Source of the DNA: Candidatus Tenebribacter burtonii
Lineage (GTDB): Bacteria > Cloacimonadota > Cloacimonadia > Cloacimonadales > TCS61
Direction: 5' to 3'
Assembly: GCA_030765625.1 (NCBI GenBank)
Contig: JAVCCF010000026.1
Coordinates: forward strand, 1-40,674
DNA: 40,674 nt
In this document: positions 35,439 through 40,674 of the stretch, piece by piece
Position numbering within the stretch: position 1 is the stretch's first letter
Layout of the letters: each line of letters starts with the position of its first letter
The notes under the pieces: generated by a model
What the model saw: only the letters and a program-made list of their open reading frames with translations
What the model was told of the DNA's origin: nothing
Database searches by the model: none
Translations under genes and position numbers: made by a program

Positions 35439-37424
35439 ATGAATGAATTTAAATTAGTATCTAATTATCAACCAAGAGGTGACCAACCTCAGGCAATATC
35501 TGCTTTAGTTGAAGGCATTGAAAATAAAGAAAGATTCCAAACTTTACTCGGTGTAACCGGTTCAGGAAAAACTTTCACGGTAGCTAACGTGATTAAGGAA
35601 GTTAATAAACCAACACTGGTAATTTCCCATAACAAAACTCTTGCAGCTCAATTATATGGTGAATTCAAACAACTTTTCCCAGAAAATGCAGTTGAGTTCT
35701 TTATAAGTTATTACGATTATTATCAGCCGGAAGCTTACATTCCAGGTCAGGATGTATATATAGAAAAAGATTCAGATATAAATAGCCAGATCGAGAAACT
35801 GCGGTTGCGTGCGACCATGAGTTTAATGGAGCGCAGAGATGTGATCATTGTAGCAAGTGTGTCATGCATTTATGGTTTGGGAACTCCAGAGAATTACCGT
35901 GATGCTCTTGTCCGGTTAAAGGTGGGTGATATAATTGAGAGAGATGAACTTCTTAAAAAACTTATAGAAATTCATTATGGCAGGAATGATGTTGCTTTTG
36001 AACGTGGAGCCTTCAGGGTGCGGGGAGATATTGTAGATATCTATCCCGCTTATTTGGAAAATTCCATTCGAATAGAATTCTTTGGTGATGTGATAGAAAA
36101 TATTTCACGGATAAATCCTTTGAATAATAGAATTCTGGAAGAGGTTGAAGAATATCCAATTTATCCTGCAAATCACTTTATTATTTCTAAAGATACATTG
36201 AAAACAGCTATTGAGCAAATAAAAATTGAATTGAAAGATAGAATAAATTATTTTGAGAAACATGGGAAATTATTAGAAGCTCAGCGAATAAATCAACGGG
36301 TAAATTTTGATATTGAAATGCTTAATGAGCTTGGATATTGTTCTGGTATCGAGAATTACTCACGACATCTTACAGGTGGTAAAAAAGGTGATCCTCCATA
36401 TTGTTTATTGGATTATTTCCCTGATGATTTTCTTATGATCATAGATGAATCACACGCTTCAATTCCCCAAATTCACGGAATGTTTGGTGGTGATTATACA
36501 CGAAAGAAAAATCTAATTGATTACGGTTTCGGGCTTCCTTCTGCTTTTGATAATCGGCCCCTTAAATTTGAAGAATTTGAGAAAAAAATAAATCAGGTGA
36601 TTTTTCTTTCTGCTACTCCGGCAGATTATGAACTTGAGAAAACTGAAGGTGTAATCGTTGAACAAGTGATCCGCCCAACAGGATTAACAGATCCGATAAT
36701 TGAAATTAAACCAATAGAAACACAAGTTGATGATCTAATAAAACAGATCAATGAACGAACGGTTAAAAAAGAAAAAATATTAGTAACGACTCTCACCAAA
36801 CGGATGGCAGAAGACTTAAGTGAATATTTAAGCAAGGCAGGAATTAGAACAAAATATTTGCATAGTGAGATTGGTACAATGGAGCGATCACAGATAATTA
36901 GGGAATTACGTATGGATGAATTTGATGTTCTTGTTGGAATCAATTTACTTCGTGAAGGTCTTGACCTTCCTGAAGTATCGCTGGTAGCAATTTTAGATGC
37001 CGATAAAGCAGGTTTCTTACGCTCAGCAAGATCACTCATACAAACTGCTGGAAGAGCTTCCAGAAACGTAGAAGGAAAAGTAATTTTTTATGCTGATAAA
37101 ATCTCTTCAGCAATGCAGATCGCTATCACAGAAACAGAACGTAGAAGAGGTAAACAAATTCAGTTCAATTTAGATAATAATATTACCCCAAAAACTATTG
37201 AGAAAGACATTAATGACATAATGATCTCTACAAGTGTTGCCGACGGTTATAAAAAACCTACAAAGAAGACAGATAAAGACAAATTTAAAGAATATTTAGA
37301 ATTAGATTCCATTGAAAGTATCATTGAATTATTGGAAAAAGAAATGCATGAAGCATCGGAAAATCTAAATTTTGAGAAAGCTGCACAACTCAGAGATAGG
37401 ATCTTTGAGCTTAAAGAACTATAG
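35439..37424 (+). CDS. uvrB: Excinuclease ABC subunit B
   Basis: YQPRGDQPQAISALVEGI; LLGVTGSGKTFTVANVI; ISYYDYYQPEAYIPGQDVYIEKDSDIN; C-terminal UVR motif. Confidence 0.98.
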   Translation: MNEFKLVSNYQPRGDQPQAISALVEGIENKERFQTLLGVTGSGKTFTVANVIKEVNKPTLVISHNKTLAAQLYGEFKQLFPENAVEFFISYYDYYQPEAYIPGQDVYIEKDSDINSQIEKLRLRATMSLMERRDVIIVASVSCIYGLGTPENYRDALVRLKVGDIIERDELLKKLIEIHYGRNDVAFERGAFRVRGDIVDIYPAYLENSIRIEFFGDVIENISRINPLNNRILEEVEEYPIYPANHFIISKDTLKTAIEQIKIELKDRINYFEKHGKLLEAQRINQRVNFDIEMLNELGYCSGIENYSRHLTGGKKGDPPYCLLDYFPDDFLMIIDESHASIPQIHGMFGGDYTRKKNLIDYGFGLPSAFDNRPLKFEEFEKKINQVIFLSATPADYELEKTEGVIVEQVIRPTGLTDPIIEIKPIETQVDDLIKQINERTVKKEKILVTTLTKRMAEDLSEYLSKAGIRTKYLHSEIGTMERSQIIRELRMDEFDVLVGINLLREGLDLPEVSLVAILDADKAGFLRSARSLIQTAGRASRNVEGKVIFYADKISSAMQIAITETERRRGKQIQFNLDNNITPKTIEKDINDIMISTSVADGYKKPTKKTDKDKFKEYLELDSIESIIELLEKEMHEASENLNFEKAAQLRDRIFELKEL

Positions 37425-37578
37425 CTAAGGGTAATTGATACCAAAATGGACTCGCAAGATATCTATTTTAATCTAAACAAGCCACAGAATTCAAATAATA
37501 ACAAATTAATAAAAATAAATATCCAGAAAATGGATCATAATGATAGATAGCACTATTATATCTATACGGAGCTGTAAT

Positions 37579-37692
37579 GCCGATAGTAAAGGAACAGCAA
37601 AAGAGAAAATGGATGCTTTGTAAGCAGCAGGTGTGTATGTTGTTGTCTCGCCTGCCAATATTGGTAGGAAAGTGAAAGAGGTACTGGGATAA
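37579..37692 (+). pseudogene. Degenerate C-terminal remnant of succinyl-CoA synthetase alpha subunit (sucD-like)
   Basis: Frame reads ADSKGTAKEKMDAL*AAGVYVVVSPANIGRKVKEVLG*, resembling the SucD tail (GGKGTAxEKMxALexAGVxVxxSPAdIG), with an in-frame TAA and no upstream gene body. Confidence 0.65.
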
Positions 37693-37843
37693 ATTGTTGT
37701 CATCCCGAGTGTTCGGCAACTGCCGGATGTATCGAAGGATAATAAATGGATTCAATGTTGTTCCGCCACTTCGATACTTCGTAAGTTCCTACTCAATGTA
37801 GCATAAATAATGTAAAAATAAATTAAATAAACGAGGTGTTTTT

Positions 37844-38689
37844 ATGCGAGAAATAAATGTTAAAGATTTGATACCAATTGTTAAAAAACTCTGCATCGAG
37901 GCCAATTATTACATAGGTGAAGATATAATTTCTAAGATTAAAGAATTCAAAGAAAAAGAAGAATCTCCAACTGCAAAAAATGTTTTGGATATTTTATTGG
38001 AGAATTACGAATTGGCTGAGAAAGAGCAAATGCCTATTTGCCAGGATACAGGTGTTGCAGTTTATTTTGTGGAATTAGGACAAGATGTTCACATTGTGGG
38101 TGGTGATTTTACGGAAGCGATAAATGAAGGTGTTCGTCAGGGTTATAAAGATGGTTATTTACGTAAATCCATGGTCGATGATCCGATCATAGATCGAATT
38201 AATACAAAAGATAATACACCGGCGATTATTTATACAGATATCGTACCGGGTGATGAGATCAAAATCACGATTGCTCCTAAAGGTGGAGGCTCAGAAAACA
38301 TGAGTGAAGTAAAAATGATGAAAGCTGCTGATGGAATCGAAGGTGTTATCGATTTTGTAGTAGATCGCATTAACAGATCAGGGGGAAACCCATGTCCACC
38401 GATAGTTGTTGGTGTTGGTTTAGGCGGAAATTTTGAACAAAGTGCATTATTGGCAAAAAAATCTCTTCTACGTTCACTCACAGAAAAAAATCCTGATCCT
38501 AAATGGGCAAAGGTAGAAGACGAAATTTTAGAAAAGGTGAATAATCTGGGGATTGGTCCGCAGGGACTGGGAGGTAGGACCACTGCTCTTGGTGTGTTTA
38601 TTTTATCCAAACCATGCCACATTGCTTCCATGCCGGTTGCCGTGAATGTTCAGTGTCATGCTGCCCGTCATAAAAGTGTTGTGATTTAG
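37844..38689 (+). CDS. Class I fumarate hydratase (fumarase/tartrate dehydratase), alpha subunit
   Basis: EKEQMPICQDTGVAVYFVELGQDVHI; GGGSENMSEVKMM; GNPCPPIVVGVGLGGNFEQSALLAKKSLLR. Confidence 0.94.
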   Translation: MREINVKDLIPIVKKLCIEANYYIGEDIISKIKEFKEKEESPTAKNVLDILLENYELAEKEQMPICQDTGVAVYFVELGQDVHIVGGDFTEAINEGVRQGYKDGYLRKSMVDDPIIDRINTKDNTPAIIYTDIVPGDEIKITIAPKGGGSENMSEVKMMKAADGIEGVIDFVVDRINRSGGNPCPPIVVGVGLGGNFEQSALLAKKSLLRSLTEKNPDPKWAKVEDEILEKVNNLGIGPQGLGGRTTALGVFILSKPCHIASMPVAVNVQCHAARHKSVVI

Positions 38690-38703
38690 AAAAGAAGAGA
38701 TCA

Positions 38704-38841
38704 GACAGGATCAACAAGATTAACTGGATAAAAATTAATGAAAAATGACTTTTGTAAAGTTTGGATTTGGCAAGTTGAAAATTGTGACATGATGTTGTTT
38801 CTTATTTTCCAAAAAATCCTGTTGATCATGTTAATCTTGTC
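38704..38841. repeat. Imperfect 26-bp inverted repeat in fumarase alpha/beta spacer
   Basis: gacaggatcaacaagattaactggat (38704-38729) and atcctgttgatcatgttaatcttgtc (38816-38841); 21/26 complementary. Confidence 0.75.
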
Positions 38842-38867
38842 GAAAAAGATGTTATAGGAGAAAAAAA

Positions 38868-39416
38868 ATGGAAGTACATTTAACCACACCTTTAAAAACT
38901 GAAGATCTGGAAAAATTGAAGATAGGAGATCAGGTTTATATTACCGGAACAGTTTACACAGGAAGAGATGCTGCCCACAAAAGACTTGTGGAACTTCTAA
39001 AAAAAGGAGAAAAATTACCCTTTGATCCCAAGGGACAAATCATATATTATGTAGGACCTGCTCCCGCACCTCCCGGAAAACCAATTGGCTCTGCAGGACC
39101 AACCACGAGCTACAGAATGGATCCTTACGCTCCTGCACTTCTCGATGTAGGAATGAAAGCAATGATCGGAAAAGGACCAAGAGATCAATCAGTGATAGAT
39201 TCAATGATAAAAAACAAAGCAGTTTACTTAGCAGCGGTTGGCGGTGCAGCAGTTGTTGTAGCCAAATCTATCAAAGAATCAAAAGTGATTGCTTACGAAG
39301 ATCTGGGACCAGAAGCTATCCGTGAAATGAGAGTGGAAAATTTTCCATGTATTGTTGCAAATGATGTTTATGGAAACGATATTTACAAAGCAGGTGTTGA
39401 GAAGTATAAAAGATAG
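38868..39416 (+). CDS. Class I fumarate hydratase, beta subunit
   Basis: LKIGDQVYITGTVYTGRDAAHKRLVELLKKGEKLPFD...YVGPAPAPPGKPIGSAGPTTSYRMDPYAPALLDVGMKAMIGKG. Confidence 0.94.
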   Translation: MEVHLTTPLKTEDLEKLKIGDQVYITGTVYTGRDAAHKRLVELLKKGEKLPFDPKGQIIYYVGPAPAPPGKPIGSAGPTTSYRMDPYAPALLDVGMKAMIGKGPRDQSVIDSMIKNKAVYLAAVGGAAVVVAKSIKESKVIAYEDLGPEAIREMRVENFPCIVANDVYGNDIYKAGVEKYKR

Positions 39417-39456
39417 TGAACCTCCTTTTGATTTTCCCCTTATGAAGGAGCTTAAG

Positions 39457-39563
39457 GCAGGACTTGACTTGCAATGAGTAGAGCGAATATGAGTCGAAAA
39501 CTGCAACGATTATGGTTTAGTTCTCGCCCCAAGCTATACATCGGTGCAAGTCCGAAATCCTGC
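39457..39563 (+). ncRNA. Possible structured RNA/leader upstream of malic enzyme gene (hairpin; class unknown)
   Basis: GCAGGA(ctt)GACTTGCA ... TGCAAGTC(cgaaa)TCCTGC long-range pairing of 8 + 6 bp enclosing 71 nt. Confidence 0.35.
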
Positions 39564-39621
39564 ATAAGTTGGACAAAGGGATTAATAAAAATTGTAAAAT
39601 TGTAAAATAAAGGAGAAGTTT

Positions 39622-40344
39622 ATGGAAAAATTAAAAATGGATTTCACAAATTTAAACGAGGTTTTTCCTGATGATTTTTCACAGGAACAAATTGCCACAG
39701 GTAAAACATTATTCCTGAAAAAAATATCGGAAGACGCTCACAAATTTTACGGTGGAAAGATCCAGACCGTTCTCAAGGCAGGCGTGTTTGGATTTAACTG
39801 ATTTAACGTCTGGTACACACCAGGTGTATCCAAAATTTCCACTACGATCCGTGATGATAACGATACTAGTTTTGATCTTTCTAACAGAGGAAATCTGGTA
39901 GCTGTTGTCAGTGATTCCACACGTGTTCTGGGTGATGGAGATTGTACTCCTCCCTGTGGCTTAGGAGTTATGGAAGGAAAAGCATTCCTGATGAAATATC
40001 TTGGTGGTGTGGATGCCGTTGCTCTTTGTGTAGACAGTAAAAATGAGAATGGCAAGAACGATCCACAGAAGATCATTGACTTCGTAAAAATGTGCCAGCA
40101 TAGTTTCGGTGCAATTAACTTGGAAGATATTTCTCAACCTAATTGTTATAAAGTACTCGATATTCTGCGTGAAGAATGTGATATACCTGTTTGGCATGAT
40201 AATGCTCAAGGAACTGCTTGTGTAACTCTTGCCGGTCTTCTGAATGCTTTAAAATTAGCTGGGAAAAAAATCGGTGATGTGAGAATTGTTCATTTAGGTG
40301 CCGGAGCTTCTAATACAACAATTGCCCGATTAAGCAATTTTTAA
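39622..40344 (+). pseudogene. Malic enzyme (MaeB-like), interrupted by in-frame TGA and 3' truncated
   Basis: MEKLKMDFTNLNEVF...KAGVFGFN*FNVWYTPGVSKISTTI...RGNLVAVVSDSTRVLGDGD..MEGKAFLMKYLGGVDA...NLEDIS...VWHDNAQGTACVTLAGLLNALKL...HLGAGASNTTIARLSNF*; TGA at 39799-39801; ends just after the NAD(P)-binding motif. Confidence 0.8.
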
Positions 40345-40430
40345 CTTAATTGATTTGTAGGCAGTGTATTAAAAAGTGATTTAAAATTGATTAAATGTAA
40401 GCAGCTCAACATAGAATGCCTTATTGCTGA

Positions 40431-40674
40431 TTATTTTTTCGATCTACTGAACACTTTATCAAGATTAAATGTCTGATGTAGTAATACTGCGAGGATCGTA
40501 GTTGTTGGCAATGGATCTGTAAAAAATGTTTTAATGAATTCAGGAGCACGTGCATACAGCTCGGGTAACATAGCAGTACTCAACCCGAAAATGAGTGAAA
40601 TGCCCACTACAAATGTTTTTCTGGAATCCCAACTATGACTGAACATCTCTTTCAATCCGACACAGATCATAAAG
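40431..40674 (-). CDS. C-terminal part of NCS2-type xanthine/uracil permease (start lies outside window)
   Basis: VVGISLIFGLSTAMLPELYARAPEFIKTFFTDPLPTTTILAVLLHQTFNL. Confidence 0.75.
   Translation of the reverse strand, partial: FMICVGLKEMFSHSWDSRKTFVVGISLIFGLSTAMLPELYARAPEFIKTFFTDPLPTTTILAVLLHQTFNLDKVFSRSKK

Noticed and set aside
36626-37039. 137-aa antisense ORF in uvrB, and similar antisense ORFs (e.g. 38230..38631, 39747..40076, 6529..6909, 14554..14940, 16630..17055)
   Set aside because: Low-complexity shadow ORFs opposite clearly conserved coding sequence.
39545-39556. tcggTGCAAGTccgaa considered as a tRNA T-arm or group II intron element
   Set aside because: No complete cloverleaf or anticodon arm; loop is TGC not TTC; no intron-encoded protein or domain V that I can support.
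39799-39801. TGA in malic enzyme as selenocysteine or genetic-code reassignment
   Set aside because: TGA terminates other intact genes here (ugd, GIY-YIG ORF), Trp is encoded by TGG throughout, and the gene is also 3' truncated.

Overview
AT-rich bacterial window with a Gram-negative, T9SS-type gene complement (Bacteroidota/FCB or Cloacimonadota-like; taxonomy is an inference). Most of it is a long minus-strand surface-polysaccharide locus (about 5.2-31.0 kb): UDP-sugar dehydrogenases, WbaP-type sugar transferase, glycosyltransferases, Wzy, Wzx, epimerase, FemAB-like transferase, a nucleotidyltransferase-thymidylate-kinase-like fusion, a T9SS-exported NodB-like protein, a beta-helix lipoprotein, an alkaline-phosphatase-superfamily enzyme, and a heptose-kinase (rfaE1/hldE) gene. 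Flanking genes include a PorV/UPF0164-like protein, ssb, tsaE, a PorX-type REC-PglZ regulator, uvrB, two-subunit fumarase, a broken malic enzyme gene and the end of an NCS2 permease. The strongest non-routine signals are: (1) dispersed palindromic repeats, two of which lie in-frame inside the rfaE1 coding sequence and add about 48 aa; (2) a GIY-YIG ORF bounded by ~127-bp direct repeats that supply its start and stop codons; (3) G9/G10 homopolymers at a PorV-like RBS and inside the FemAB-like gene (phase-variation candidates); (4) decayed TCA-cycle gene remnants (sucD tail, malic enzyme); (5) an unannotated hairpin-forming leader before the malic enzyme gene. No CRISPR array, rRNA or convincing tRNA was seen. 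All identifications are by eye from the sequence; no searches were run.
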